Position numbers and translations under genes: made by a program. From assembly GCA_023621995.1 (NCBI GenBank), contig JAMOAB010000063.1, positions 1 through 35,383 on the forward strand: 35,383 bases of DNA, given 5' to 3'. Positions 1 through 8,638 of the stretch are shown one piece after another. The DNA is from Bacillota bacterium. Its GTDB lineage: Bacteria; Bacillota; Clostridia; Caldicoprobacterales; Xylanivirgaceae. The first letter of the stretch is position 1, and every line of letters starts with the position of its first letter. Under the pieces are notes generated by a model. The model did not search any database, had not been told where the DNA came from, and saw only the letters and a list, made by a program, of their open reading frames with translations.

Positions 1-100
1 ATTTTAGGCTTGACAACTTTGGTAAATGGTAAAATTTAAGATGTTTTTCTTGATTATTATAGCGATTGACTTTCTGGAAGAAAAAGGTGCCAACGAAAAC

Positions 101-129
101 TTGACACACACAGCACCTCACTGTATCTT
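101..129 (+). promoter_or_regulatory. Sigma-A-like promoter P1 upstream of rpsB
   Basis: TTGACA at 101-106 is a perfect -35 hexamer. It is followed after exactly 17 bases by TATCTT at 124-129, a 4 of 6 match to the -10 consensus. It would give a long (about 240 base) leader to rpsB. It lies inside the nested inverted repeats of this region. Confidence 0.5.
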
Positions 130-235
130 GATTTTTTAGTCAAAAACATTATACATGATTTTCTCGCTATGGTTCAATTTTTTTTATTGCATTTAATTAT
201 ACAATCAACCTAATAACACAGATTTGAAATAATTA

Positions 236-264
236 TTGATTTTAGAATGCACATATGCTATACT
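236..264 (+). promoter_or_regulatory. Sigma-A promoter P2 of rpsB with extended -10
   Basis: TTGATT (236-241), a 17-base spacer and TATACT (259-264), with TG one base before the -10 giving an extended -10. Transcription would begin near 271, just before the hairpin of the rpsB leader. The ten bases ATGCTATACT recur exactly in the promoter ahead of rimP, which suggests a shared strong promoter type for the translation operons. Confidence 0.75.
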
Positions 265-279
265 ACTAGAGGTAAATAC

Positions 280-366
280 GCACCTTCTATGACTAATATG
301 TTGGTGCTCCTATAAGAAGGAGTTTCATATTAGGATGAGTAGGAGGGAGGATTAACTGAGGAGGTG
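280..366 (+). promoter_or_regulatory. Structured rpsB leader RNA, candidate S2 autoregulatory element
   Basis: A 41-base hairpin spans 293-333. CTAATATG (293-300) pairs perfectly with CATATTAG (326-333), and inside it CTCCT (307-311) pairs with AGGAG (318-322). The CTCCT arm resembles an anti-Shine-Dalgarno and could instead pair with AGGAGG at 341-346 or the true ribosome binding site GAGGAGG at 358-364. GCACC (280-284) can also pair with GGTGC (303-307), opening the hairpin. S2 is known to repress its own mRNA in E. coli; a similar role here is inference, and I do not recognise a named RNA family. Confidence 0.45.
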
Positions 367-375
367 AAGTTTAAT

Positions 376-1182
376 ATGTCAATAGTTACCATGAAACAAC
401 TACTAGAAGCTGGTGTTCATTTTGGGCATCAGACTCGTCGTTGGAATCCTAAGATGGCTCCATATATCTTTACGGAGAGAAATGGCATCTATATTATAGA
501 TCTTCAAAAGACTGTTAAAAAGATCGAAGAGGCCTATGATTTTGTAAGAGAACTTTCTGCTCAAGGTGAAAGCATCCTCTTTGTTGGAACTAAAAAACAG
601 GCTCAAGAATCTATAGAATACGAAGCAAAAAGATGTGGAATGTATTATGTAAACCAAAGATGGCTTGGAGGTATGCTCACAAATTATAAAACCATTAGGC
701 AGAGAATCGAACGGTTAAACGAACTTACACAAATGGAAGAAAATGGGAGTTTCGAAGTACTACCTAAAAAAGAAGTGATGAAGCTACGGCTTGAGATGGA
801 GAAACTAGAGAGAAATCTAGGAGGCATAAAAGATATGCCTGGTTTACCTAGTGCAGTTTTTATTGTCGATCCTAGAAAAGAACGCATTGCCATCTCTGAG
901 GCGAGAATCCTTGGAATACCTATTATTGCCATAGTAGATACTAACTGTGATCCTGACGAAGTTGATTATGTAATACCTGGCAATGATGATGCTATTCGGG
1001 CAATAAAGCTTATTACATCTAAAATGGCAGATGCCGTTCTCGAAGGTAGGCAGGGTGAGCAGTTCAATGCAGAAGATATGGATAAATTAGAAGATACAGA
1101 AAATCAGGACATAGCCAACGTAGAGGAAAAAGGTGATATGGAATCTGACAGTATCGAAACTGTGGAAAGCACAGAGGAGTAG
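376..1182 (+). CDS. rpsB: 30S ribosomal protein S2
   Basis: Small-subunit protein S2, which sits between the head and body of the 30S subunit and is needed for S1 or mRNA docking. The N-terminal stretch [20 protein letters not shown] is the family hallmark. It is followed by the conserved [12 protein letters not shown] and FVGTKKQA blocks and the RWLGGMLTN motif. An open frame reaches back to a GTG at 364, but that codon lies inside the ribosome binding site GAGGAGGTG (358-366), so the ATG at 376 is chosen, giving 268 aa. The last 45 or so residues form an acidic, low-complexity tail beyond the conserved core, making it longer than the B. subtilis protein. First gene of the classic rpsB-tsf pair; a hairpin follows directly. 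Confidence 0.97.
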   Translation: MSIVTMKQLLEAGVHFGHQTRRWNPKMAPYIFTERNGIYIIDLQKTVKKIEEAYDFVRELSAQGESILFVGTKKQAQESIEYEAKRCGMYYVNQRWLGGMLTNYKTIRQRIERLNELTQMEENGSFEVLPKKEVMKLRLEMEKLERNLGGIKDMPGLPSAVFIVDPRKERIAISEARILGIPIIAIVDTNCDPDEVDYVIPGNDDAIRAIKLITSKMADAVLEGRQGEQFNAEDMDKLEDTENQDIANVEEKGDMESDSIETVESTEE

Positions 1183-1193
1183 GCAAAAAATGG

Positions 1194-1235
1194 GGAAAGA
1201 AGGGGACATATCCCCATTCTTTCCTCTTATTTTAT
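1194..1235 (+). terminator. Hairpin between rpsB and tsf (terminator or attenuator)
   Basis: GGAAAGAA (1194-1201) pairs with TTCTTTCC (1217-1224), and GGGG (1202-1205) with CCCC (1212-1215). The loop is ACATAT and one A is bulged. The tail, TCTTATTTTATC, is U-rich but interrupted. An rpsB-tsf intergenic partial terminator would set more S2 than EF-Ts, or only trim the message; the choice is inference. Confidence 0.65.
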
Positions 1236-1310
1236 CTAATTTCAATTGATATTAAGATATGTATATACAAACATTAGACATAACCAAGAAAATATAAGGA
1301 GGAATGGAAA

Positions 1311-1955
1311 GTGATTACTGCTGCAATGGTAAAAGAACTTAGAGAAGCCACTGGCGCTGGCATGATGGATTGTAAAAGGGCGCTAGAAGAATCTAATGGC
1401 GATATTGAAAAAGCAACGGAAATACTTCGGGAAAAGGGATTGGCTGCTGCAGCTAAAAAGGCAAGTCGTATAGCTGCGGAAGGATTAGTTGATTCCTATA
1501 TCCATCCAGATGGGAGGATAGGTGTACTTGTTGAAGTAAATTGCGAAACAGACTTCGTAGCTAAAACCGATGAATTTAAATCCTTTGTTAGGGATATTGC
1601 AATGCATATAGCTGCTATGAATCCTACATATCTCTCTAGAGAAGATGTTCCTCAAGAGGTTATTGATAAGGAAAAAGAGATATTAAGAATACAGACATTA
1701 AACGAAGGTAAACCCGAAAAGATAGTTGATAAAATAGTTGAAGGTCGAATAGCTAAATTTTTTGAAGAAAACTGCCTATTAGAGCAGGATTTCGTTAAAG
1801 ACACTGACAAGACAATTCAAGATTATGTAAACGAAAAAATTTCAACTATCGGTGAAAACATAAATATACGTAGATTTGTTCGTTATGAGCGAGGCGAAGG
1901 TCTACAAAAAAGAGAAGATAATTTTGCAGAAGAAGTCATGGAGCAGATGAAATAA
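1311..1955 (+). CDS. tsf: Elongation factor Ts
   Basis: Guanine nucleotide exchange factor that releases GDP from EF-Tu. The UBA-like N-terminus carries [19 protein letters not shown] (residues 7-25), and the core carries the signature [19 protein letters not shown] start at 1311, eight bases behind AAGGAGG (1296-1302); the next ATG would remove the first conserved residues. At 214 aa it is shorter than the E. coli or B. subtilis factor (about 280-290 aa), closer to the compact Thermus type, with a reduced C-terminal part. It is separated from rpsB by a 128-base gap with a terminator-like hairpin; I see no convincing separate promoter. A strong terminator follows. Confidence 0.97.
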   Translation: MITAAMVKELREATGAGMMDCKRALEESNGDIEKATEILREKGLAAAAKKASRIAAEGLVDSYIHPDGRIGVLVEVNCETDFVAKTDEFKSFVRDIAMHIAAMNPTYLSREDVPQEVIDKEKEILRIQTLNEGKPEKIVDKIVEGRIAKFFEENCLLEQDFVKDTDKTIQDYVNEKISTIGENINIRRFVRYERGEGLQKREDNFAEEVMEQMK

Positions 1956-1957
1956 AA

Positions 1958-1987
1958 AGGGAACACTGAGTGTTCTCTTTTTTTAAA
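1958..1987 (+). terminator. Intrinsic terminator after tsf
   Basis: AGGGAACAC (1958-1966) pairs with GTGTTCTCT (1970-1978), with one G-U pair and a TGA loop. A run of seven T residues follows. It begins two bases past the tsf stop codon. It separates rpsB-tsf from pyrH-frr. Confidence 0.85.
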
Positions 1988-2030
1988 AAAAGAAGGAAAT
2001 TTAAAATTTCTGTAGAAACTATTATGATAA

Positions 2031-2768
<738 letters not shown>

Positions 2769-2771
2769 AGT

Positions 2772-3329
2772 ATGATAAATGACAATTTGAAAGCTGCCTC
2801 TGAACGCATGGATAAAAGCATAAAAGTACTTAGGGATGATCTAGCGAGTGTACGGGCCGGTCGTGCTAATCCAAAACTTTTAGAGAGAATATTAGTCGAT
2901 TACTATGGTGCCATGACCCCCATAAATCAGCTTGCCAATATAAGTGTCCCTGAGCCAAGACTTCTTGTAATATCTCCATGGGATACTAAGATGATACCTG
3001 AGATTGAAAAAGCAATCCAAAAATCTGACCTAGGGATTAATCCTACTAATGATGGCAAAGTGATTAGACTTGCATTTCCTGAACTTACAGAAGAACGTAG
3101 AAAAGAACTTGTGAAGATGATAAAAAAGATGGGCGAAGAATCTAAGATAGCTATACGTTCCATTAGGAGAGATGCAAATGATGAGTTTAAAAAAATGGAG
3201 AAAAATTCAGAAATAACTGAGGATGAATTGAAAACTGCAGAAAAAAAAGTTCAAGAGATTACAGATGAATATACAGCTAAAATTGACCAAATTATACAAG
3301 AAAAAGAGAATGAAATAATGGAGCTCTAA
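2772..3329 (+). CDS. frr: Ribosome recycling factor
   Basis: Splits post-termination ribosomes together with EF-G. The 185 aa length matches the family. Conserved stretches are [20 protein letters not shown] (residues 27-46), [22 protein letters not shown] and the C-terminal helical arm with [18 protein letters not shown] at 2772 is preceded by GGGGAGGT (2757-2764), part of which lies in the end of pyrH; the gap to pyrH is three bases. The pyrH-frr pairing is near universal in bacteria. Confidence 0.97.
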   Translation: MINDNLKAASERMDKSIKVLRDDLASVRAGRANPKLLERILVDYYGAMTPINQLANISVPEPRLLVISPWDTKMIPEIEKAIQKSDLGINPTNDGKVIRLAFPELTEERRKELVKMIKKMGEESKIAIRSIRRDANDEFKKMEKNSEITEDELKTAEKKVQEITDEYTAKIDQIIQEKENEIMEL

Positions 3330-3335
3330 ATTGAT

Positions 3336-3548
3336 ATGATAGATGTGGTAGGTTATTCTTTAGATGAGGCAATTGATATAATATATAGTTATAAACCAGA
3401 TGCAATATGTGATATTACAATATATACTGCTCCTGCTTGCTCTCATGATAATGAGAATATAAATTGGGATAAGAAAGTCATAAGGCAAAAATATAAGAAA
3501 GACAACATTATAGAATTAACTATTTCATATTTTAAAAAAAGTTTTTAA
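3336..3548 (+). CDS. Small protein of unknown function, PASTA-like N-terminal motif
   Basis: A 70-aa open frame starting six bases after frr. I do not recognise a named family. The opening VVGYSLDEAIDII has the pattern of a PASTA or PASTA-like unit (V-G-x-S-x-x-E-A followed by an amphipathic helix). A following beta segment (DAICDITIYTA) and the closing VIRQKYKKDNIIELTIS would complete a small alpha/beta fold. No signal peptide or membrane segment is seen. The only Shine-Dalgarno-like sequence is GGAG at 3320-3323, 12 bases from the start, so translation is probably coupled to frr. Its position between frr and uppS suggests a conserved clostridial gene, but that is inference. The reading frame is open and in operon phase, so it is probably real. 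Confidence 0.6.
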   Translation: MIDVVGYSLDEAIDIIYSYKPDAICDITIYTAPACSHDNENINWDKKVIRQKYKKDNIIELTISYFKKSF

Positions 3549-3638
3549 TGTAATTTAATCAATTATCCCATTTGTTAAATTTGAAAAAGTTTGCGTTTTG
3601 CTTTGTTCTATTAGGCTAGGTTTCTCTTTACAAACGAC

Positions 3639-3666
3639 TAGGGATGAGTAGTACTACTCATCCCTA
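3639..3666. terminator. 28-bp perfect palindrome, possible terminator before uppS
   Basis: TAGGGATGAGTA at 3639-3650 and its exact complement at 3655-3666 flank GTAC. As RNA it forms a 12-bp stem with a four-base loop. The following sequence, AATATTTGTAATATT, is only weakly U-rich and itself forms a second small inverted repeat. It may end the rpsB-frr transcript, perhaps needing NusA, or be a protein binding site. The rest of the 181-base gap shows no clear promoter. Confidence 0.5.
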
Positions 3667-3729
3667 ATATTTGTAATATTGTAAACTTTTCATCAAACAA
3701 CATTAAAGAAAGAGGTTCTCATTAGAGAA

Positions 3730-4503
3730 ATGAATTTTAAAAGTATATTTAAATTTACAAAAACTACTGAAAAGCTTATGAAAAAAGTTCAAGAAAAGCC
3801 ATTGCCACAGCATGTGGCAATAATAATGGATGGAAATGGTAGATGGGCTCAAAAAAAAGGGTTACCGCGAGAAATAGGGCATAGATATGGTAGTGAAGCC
3901 TTAAAAGAAATTGTTAAAATGAGTGTGAAGTTAGACCTAAAGTATTTAACGCTATTTGCTTTTTCTACTGAAAATTGGAACAGACCCCAAAAAGAGATAA
4001 ATGCTTTAATGGATCTATTGATAGAATATCTACAAGAAGAATTAGAGGAATTAGATAAAAATAACATAAAGATAAACGTATTAGGGGACATAAGTAAGTT
4101 TCCTATCCATGTACAAAAAGAAGTCAATTATGCTATAGAGAAGACCTTTGATAACGATGGCTTGAAACTCAATATTGCCTTAAATTATGGCGGCAGAGAT
4201 GATATACTGAGAGCTGTAAAAAATATAGTTAAAGATATTGAATTGGGGGTTTTAAGCATTGGGGATATAAACGAAAAAAACTTTAATAAGTATCTCTATA
4301 CAGCGGATATGCCAGACCCAGATTTATTAATACGGACAAGTGGAGAATATAGGATAAGTAATTTTCTACTATATCAAATGGCATATACTGAGCTTTGGTT
4401 TAGCAGACCAAACTTGCTTTGGCCCGATTTTAACCAGAGGGATTTTCTAAAAGCAATACTAGATTATCAGGGAAGGCAACGAAGATTTGGAGGACTCAAA
4501 TAA
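3730..4503 (+). CDS. uppS: Undecaprenyl diphosphate synthase
   Basis: Cis-prenyltransferase that adds isopentenyl units to farnesyl diphosphate to make the C55 lipid carrier for peptidoglycan and other wall polymers. HVAIIMDGNGRWA at residues 28-40 holds the catalytic Asp34 and the diphosphate-binding loop. Also conserved are TLFAFSTENWNRP and the C-terminal block with PDLLIRTSGEYRISNF, followed by the C-terminal RRFGG. Length 257 aa is normal, with a short extra N-terminal segment. AAAGAGG (3709-3715) lies 14 bases from the ATG, a long spacing, so the exact start is uncertain. It heads the lipid/isoprenoid run uppS-cdsA-dxr-rseP-ispG. Confidence 0.96.
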   Translation: MNFKSIFKFTKTTEKLMKKVQEKPLPQHVAIIMDGNGRWAQKKGLPREIGHRYGSEALKEIVKMSVKLDLKYLTLFAFSTENWNRPQKEINALMDLLIEYLQEELEELDKNNIKINVLGDISKFPIHVQKEVNYAIEKTFDNDGLKLNIALNYGGRDDILRAVKNIVKDIELGVLSIGDINEKNFNKYLYTADMPDPDLLIRTSGEYRISNFLLYQMAYTELWFSRPNLLWPDFNQRDFLKAILDYQGRQRRFGGLK

Positions 4504-4527
4504 CGGTTACGAAAGGATGAACAATAA

Positions 4528-5334
4528 ATGCTCAAAAAAAGGATAGTAACTGCTATATTTATTGTTGTATACATTGGTCTAATGATATATTTTGGTGGCT
4601 GGTTTTATAATCTATCTATATTAGTCTTTGCTTTCATTGGCATGAATGAGATATACAATGCTTTTCGTAAAGGAGGATACCATCCTGTCACGACTATTGG
4701 ATATCTATTCATACTGATATTTTACTATTTTTTAAAGACAGAACAGGATTTAGGTGGGATTTTGACTGTGATTTTAGCTACAATAACAAGTCTCTCCATT
4801 CCTATTTTTGATCATGAAATTTCTCCTGTAGATGCAGCCTTAACCATACTGAGTTTTATATATCCTGGTATAATATCACTATGTCTGATTTTCCTTAAAA
4901 GTAACTGTGAAATATATGGCAATTATCTTATTGTACTTACATTTTTGACAACATGGGCTAGCGATACATTTGCATATTTTATTGGCTCCATGCTTGGTAA
5001 AAACAAACTTAGTCCATCTATTAGTCCTAAAAAAACTGTTGAAGGAAGTATAGGTGGTCTGATAGGGAGTACAATAACAGGATTTATAATAGGACTGTTT
5101 TATAAAAACTATTTCAACATAGACCTTGCCTTATTTCACTATGTTATAATAGGATTATTGACAGGTATATTTGGACAATTAGGAGATCTAACCGCTTCTT
5201 GCATCAAGCGTGATTGTGGCATAAAAGATTTTGGTAAGATATTACCAGGCCATGGCGGTATCATGGATAGATTTGACAGTGTGTTATTTACAATACCAGT
5301 AGTTTTTACATATTATTTTTTATTTCTTGTATAA
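4528..5334 (+). CDS. cdsA: Phosphatidate cytidylyltransferase
   Basis: Makes CDP-diacylglycerol from phosphatidic acid and CTP, the branch point of membrane phospholipid synthesis. The protein is almost wholly hydrophobic with about seven to eight membrane segments. The family signature is at the C-terminus: SPKKTVEGSIGG, GQLGDLTASCIKRDCGIKDF and LPGHGGIMDRFDS. Length 268 aa is typical. AAAGGATGA (4512-4520) precedes the ATG. Its product is used by PgsA, encoded later in this window at 32391. Confidence 0.96.
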   Translation: MLKKRIVTAIFIVVYIGLMIYFGGWFYNLSILVFAFIGMNEIYNAFRKGGYHPVTTIGYLFILIFYYFLKTEQDLGGILTVILATITSLSIPIFDHEISPVDAALTILSFIYPGIISLCLIFLKSNCEIYGNYLIVLTFLTTWASDTFAYFIGSMLGKNKLSPSISPKKTVEGSIGGLIGSTITGFIIGLFYKNYFNIDLALFHYVIIGLLTGIFGQLGDLTASCIKRDCGIKDFGKILPGHGGIMDRFDSVLFTIPVVFTYYFLFLV

Positions 5335-5344
5335 GAGGTGTAAT

Positions 5345-6484
5345 ATGAGTAAAAGAATAGCAATATTAGGATCGACTGGTTCTATAGGTACTCAAGCATT
5401 GGATATTATATCAAAATCTACAGATTTTGATGTGGTGGCTCTATCTGCACATAGTAATATGGTCTTACTTGAAAGACAAATTCAGAATTTCAAGCCAGAA
5501 CAAGTCACTATAACAGATGAGTCTAGTTATCATGATTTCTTAGATAATAATAAATATCAAATAAAAATTAATTTAGGAATCGATGGACTAAAAGAAATGA
5601 TATCAGAAATAGATGTAGATATAATACTGATAGCAATTGTTGGTATTGCAGCATTGGAAGTTACATACTATGCCGTCTCAAAAGGTATTGATATTGCACT
5701 AGCAAACAAAGAATCTATTGTGACAGGAGGAGAGCTCATAACCTCTGTAGCAGCTAAGACTGGTGCCTCCATATTACCTGTAGATAGTGAACATTCAGCC
5801 ATCTTTCAATGTATACAGGGGTGTAACAATAAAGAAGAGATAAAAAATATTTATCTTACTGCATCTGGAGGACCATTTAAAGATTATAGTCTCATAGAAC
5901 TCGAAGAGGTCACAGTTACTCAAGCTCTAAGACATCCTAACTGGGATATGGGAGAAAAGGTAACAATAGATAGTGCAACACTTATGAACAAGGGATTGGA
6001 AGTTATAGAAGCAAAATGGTTATTTAATATAGATACGGATAAAATAAAAGTAGTTGTGCATCCACAAAGTATCATACACTCAATGGTAGAGTTCATAGAT
6101 GGATCCATTATATCCCATATGGCTATGCCTGATATGCGTATACCTATATTATATGCGCTGAGCTATCCACAGCGTACTCAGACAAATATAAGCTTAAATC
6201 CATACCATATGGAACCTTTGACGTTTGAACATCCTGACTTTAGGAGATTTCCATGTCTACAGCTTGCTTATGAAGCAATTAATATAGGGGGAACTATGCC
6301 AACAGCTCTTAATGCGGCAAATGAAGTTGCCGTTCAAAATTTTTTAATGGGAAGAGTAAGTTTTACAGATATACCCAAAATAATAGAAAAAGCTATGAAC
6401 TTACATTTAAATGATATAATCTATAACCCATCCCTTCAAGATATACTACATGTTGATAGAATATTAAAAGAAATGTTAATATAA
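5345..6484 (+). CDS. dxr: 1-deoxy-D-xylulose 5-phosphate reductoisomerase
   Basis: Second enzyme of the MEP isoprenoid pathway: rearranges and reduces DXP to MEP using NADPH and a divalent metal. The N-terminal GSTGSIG is the NADPH-binding loop. ANKESIV, LPVDSEHSAIFQCIQG (metal-binding Asp and Glu), TASGGPF and HPNWDMGEKVTIDSATLMNK are all intact. An in-frame ATG at 5327 lies inside the end of cdsA. The ATG at 5345 follows AAGAGGTG (5333-5340) and restores the usual N-terminus (379 aa), so it is preferred. With ispG downstream it shows the organism makes isoprenoids by the MEP route, feeding uppS. Confidence 0.96.
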   Translation: MSKRIAILGSTGSIGTQALDIISKSTDFDVVALSAHSNMVLLERQIQNFKPEQVTITDESSYHDFLDNNKYQIKINLGIDGLKEMISEIDVDIILIAIVGIAALEVTYYAVSKGIDIALANKESIVTGGELITSVAAKTGASILPVDSEHSAIFQCIQGCNNKEEIKNIYLTASGGPFKDYSLIELEEVTVTQALRHPNWDMGEKVTIDSATLMNKGLEVIEAKWLFNIDTDKIKVVVHPQSIIHSMVEFIDGSIISHMAMPDMRIPILYALSYPQRTQTNISLNPYHMEPLTFEHPDFRRFPCLQLAYEAINIGGTMPTALNAANEVAVQNFLMGRVSFTDIPKIIEKAMNLHLNDIIYNPSLQDILHVDRILKEMLI

Positions 6485-6503
6485 ATCAAAGGATGGTGCA
6501 CGA

Positions 6504-7532
6504 ATGTTAAATATTCTTATAGCCTTAATTTTTCTAAGTATAATAATCATGATACACGAACTAGGACATTTTTTAACAGGAAAATTAGTAGGAATATACG
6601 CAGAAGAATTTTCAATAGGTATGGGACCTAGGTTATTAAAATATGAAGGAAAAGAGACAGTATATTCTTTGAGAGCTTTGCCGATAGGTGGATATGTAAA
6701 ATTTCTAGGTGAAGATGATAGTTGCAATGACCCTAGGGCTTTTAATAATGTATCTGTATGGAAGAGATGTCTTGTTGTAGCTTCAGGTGCTCTTATGAAT
6801 TTTATCTTTGCCATACTATTATTATCTATACTATTTTCTAGCCATGGCATATATATGCCATCACCTACTGTAGCAGATGTTATAGAAAATAGCCCTGCCA
6901 ATATTGCTGGAATAAAACAGGGAGATAAAATTGTGGAAATTGGCCATGTGAATATAAATAATATGGAACCAGAAAAGGCTGTTAAAACTATGAGGGATGT
7001 GCTAACAAAAAATGGACCTCAACAAATAGATATAACTGTATTGAGAGATGATAGTTATTATGACATGGTTATAATACCACAGTATAACGAAGATACAAAT
7101 CTGTATATGATCGGTGTTGAATTTGGATATGAGCTTAAGAAACTTAGCTTTGGACGTTCTATTTTGATGTCCATTTCTCAAATAGGAAAGATGTCAACCA
7201 TGATGTTAAAACTTTTAGGAAATTTAATATTCAAACACGAGGGAATAGAAGATATAATGGGGCCAGTGGGCATTGTAGGGGAGATTGGAAAGGCTGCAGA
7301 AGAAGGAGCTGAACAACTAATGCAGCTAGGTATAATAATTAGTTTAAATCTAGGCATACTAAATTTGATACCATTTCCCGCCCTTGATGGAGGAAGACTT
7401 TTACTATTGCTAATTGAAGGAGTTAGGGGTAAACCATTAAATAGGGAAAAGGAGGGGCTAATTAATTTAGTAGGTTTTGCTCTATTACTATTATTAATGA
7501 TAGTAATAACATTTAAAGATATTACGGGCTAA
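6504..7532 (+). CDS. rseP: RIP metalloprotease RseP (site-2 protease family)
   Basis: Membrane zinc protease that cleaves substrates inside the bilayer, typically anti-sigma factors or signal peptide remnants; the B. subtilis counterpart is RasP. HELGH at residues 18-22 supplies the zinc ligands and Glu in the first membrane helix. A PDZ domain occupies roughly residues 115-190 (NSPANIAGIKQGDKIVEI). NLIPFPALDGGR gives the second active-site motif, with an Asp metal ligand. Four membrane helices are visible. Length 342 aa is slightly short but complete. The dxr-rseP-ispG order is usual in Firmicutes. Its substrate cannot be told from sequence. Confidence 0.94.
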   Translation: MLNILIALIFLSIIIMIHELGHFLTGKLVGIYAEEFSIGMGPRLLKYEGKETVYSLRALPIGGYVKFLGEDDSCNDPRAFNNVSVWKRCLVVASGALMNFIFAILLLSILFSSHGIYMPSPTVADVIENSPANIAGIKQGDKIVEIGHVNINNMEPEKAVKTMRDVLTKNGPQQIDITVLRDDSYYDMVIIPQYNEDTNLYMIGVEFGYELKKLSFGRSILMSISQIGKMSTMMLKLLGNLIFKHEGIEDIMGPVGIVGEIGKAAEEGAEQLMQLGIIISLNLGILNLIPFPALDGGRLLLLLIEGVRGKPLNREKEGLINLVGFALLLLLMIVITFKDITG

Positions 7533-7549
7533 ATTTTGGAGGTCTATTT

Positions 7550-8638
7550 ATGAATAGAAGAAATACAAAGGTTGTAAATGTAGGTAATATAAGTATAGGT
7601 GGTAATAGTCCTATTTCAGTACAGTCTATGGCAAATACCGATACCAAAGATGTAGAAGCCACATTAAAACAAGTAGTAGAGCTACAGCAAGCCGGTTGTG
7701 ATATTGTTCGATTGGCTATCTATGACGAAGAATGTATTGATACAATAAAAATAATTAAGGAACAGACCGATATTCCACTGGTTGCAGATATCCATTTTGA
7801 CTATAGATTGGCTATCCAATCTATAAAAGCTGGGATAGATAAACTGCGTATTAATCCTGGCAATATAGGTGCTACTGAAAATGTAAAGAAAGTAGTAGAT
7901 GCTGCTAAAGAGAGGCATATTCCTATAAGAATTGGAGTAAATAGTGGTTCCCTCAAAAAGGATATATTATATAAATACGGAAATACATCTAAAGCACTTG
8001 GAGAGAGTGCTTTAGAACACGTAAAAATACTGGAAGATTTAGGCTATGAAGAAATAGTTATTTCCCTAAAATCATCAGATGTGATAAAGACTATAGATGC
8101 ATACAAGTATATATCTCAATACGTGGACTATCCACTTCATATTGGAATTACAGAGGCAGGCACATTATTCGAAGGTACTATTAAGTCCTCCATAGGTATA
8201 GGATATCTACTGGCTGAAGGTATAGGGGACACTATTAGGGTATCACTTACTGCTTCCCCCATAAAAGAGGTGGAAGTGGGAATGGCCATATTAAAATCTT
8301 TAGGCTTAAGAAGAGAAGGAGTAGATATAGTCTCATGCCCTACTTGTGGCAGATGTAAAATTGATCTATTATCTATAGCAGATGAAGTTAGAGAAAAGAC
8401 AAAGCACATAGATTATCCATTAAAAATCGCAGTGATGGGTTGTGTAGTAAATGGACCTGGAGAAGCTAGAGATGCTGACATTGGAATAGCAGGAGGGGGA
8501 GAGGGGAAGGTAGCCTTATTTAAAAGAGGAGAAATAATTGGGTCATACCCGAAGGAAAGGGCGGTTGAACTTCTTTTATCAGGCATTCAGGAGTTGATTG
8601 ATGATAATGAACGTTACCGCAATAATCCCAGCCTATAA
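7550..8638 (+). CDS. ispG: 4-hydroxy-3-methylbut-2-enyl diphosphate synthase
   Basis: Iron-sulfur enzyme that reduces MEcPP to HMBPP, the sixth MEP step. The N-terminal TIM barrel opens with VGNISIGGNSPISVQSMANT. The C-terminal cluster domain has CPTCGRC, with Cys263 and Cys266, then Cys298 in MGCVVNGPGEA, and Glu305 as the usual fourth ligand. Length 362 aa is normal for the bacterial two-domain form. Good ribosome binding site GGAGGT (7538-7543). The last 38 bases overlap the glycosyltransferase gene, so the two are translationally coupled. Confidence 0.96.
   Translation: MNRRNTKVVNVGNISIGGNSPISVQSMANTDTKDVEATLKQVVELQQAGCDIVRLAIYDEECIDTIKIIKEQTDIPLVADIHFDYRLAIQSIKAGIDKLRINPGNIGATENVKKVVDAAKERHIPIRIGVNSGSLKKDILYKYGNTSKALGESALEHVKILEDLGYEEIVISLKSSDVIKTIDAYKYISQYVDYPLHIGITEAGTLFEGTIKSSIGIGYLLAEGIGDTIRVSLTASPIKEVEVGMAILKSLGLRREGVDIVSCPTCGRCKIDLLSIADEVREKTKHIDYPLKIAVMGCVVNGPGEARDADIGIAGGGEGKVALFKRGEIIGSYPKERAVELLLSGIQELIDDNERYRNNPSL

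Larger units (their letters stand above)
1..375 (+). other. Non-coding region upstream of rpsB
   Basis: No open frame with a ribosome binding site is visible on either strand here. The stretch holds a set of nested inverted repeats (59-71 with 138-143 and 164-170; 85-90 with 113-118), two sigma-A-like promoters facing rpsB, one promoter-like pair facing the other way, and the folded rpsB leader. A third possible -35 (TTGACA at 10-15) has no good -10 at the right distance. No upstream gene end can be recognised, so the neighbour to the left is unknown. Confidence 0.7.

Noticed and set aside
10-35. TTGACA at 10-15 with TAAAAT at 30-35 as a promoter
   Set aside because: The spacer is only 14 bases, and the 17-base register gives AATTTA, a poor -10.
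2000-2028. TTTAAA-17-TATGAT promoter-like pair before pyrH
   Set aside because: Transcription would start at about 2035, inside the pyrH ribosome binding site, leaving no usable Shine-Dalgarno. Probably a chance A+T-rich match.
6476-6901. 141-aa minus-strand open frame
   Set aside because: It lies fully opposite rseP, which has all family motifs, and shows no ribosome binding site or recognisable protein. It is a shadow frame.
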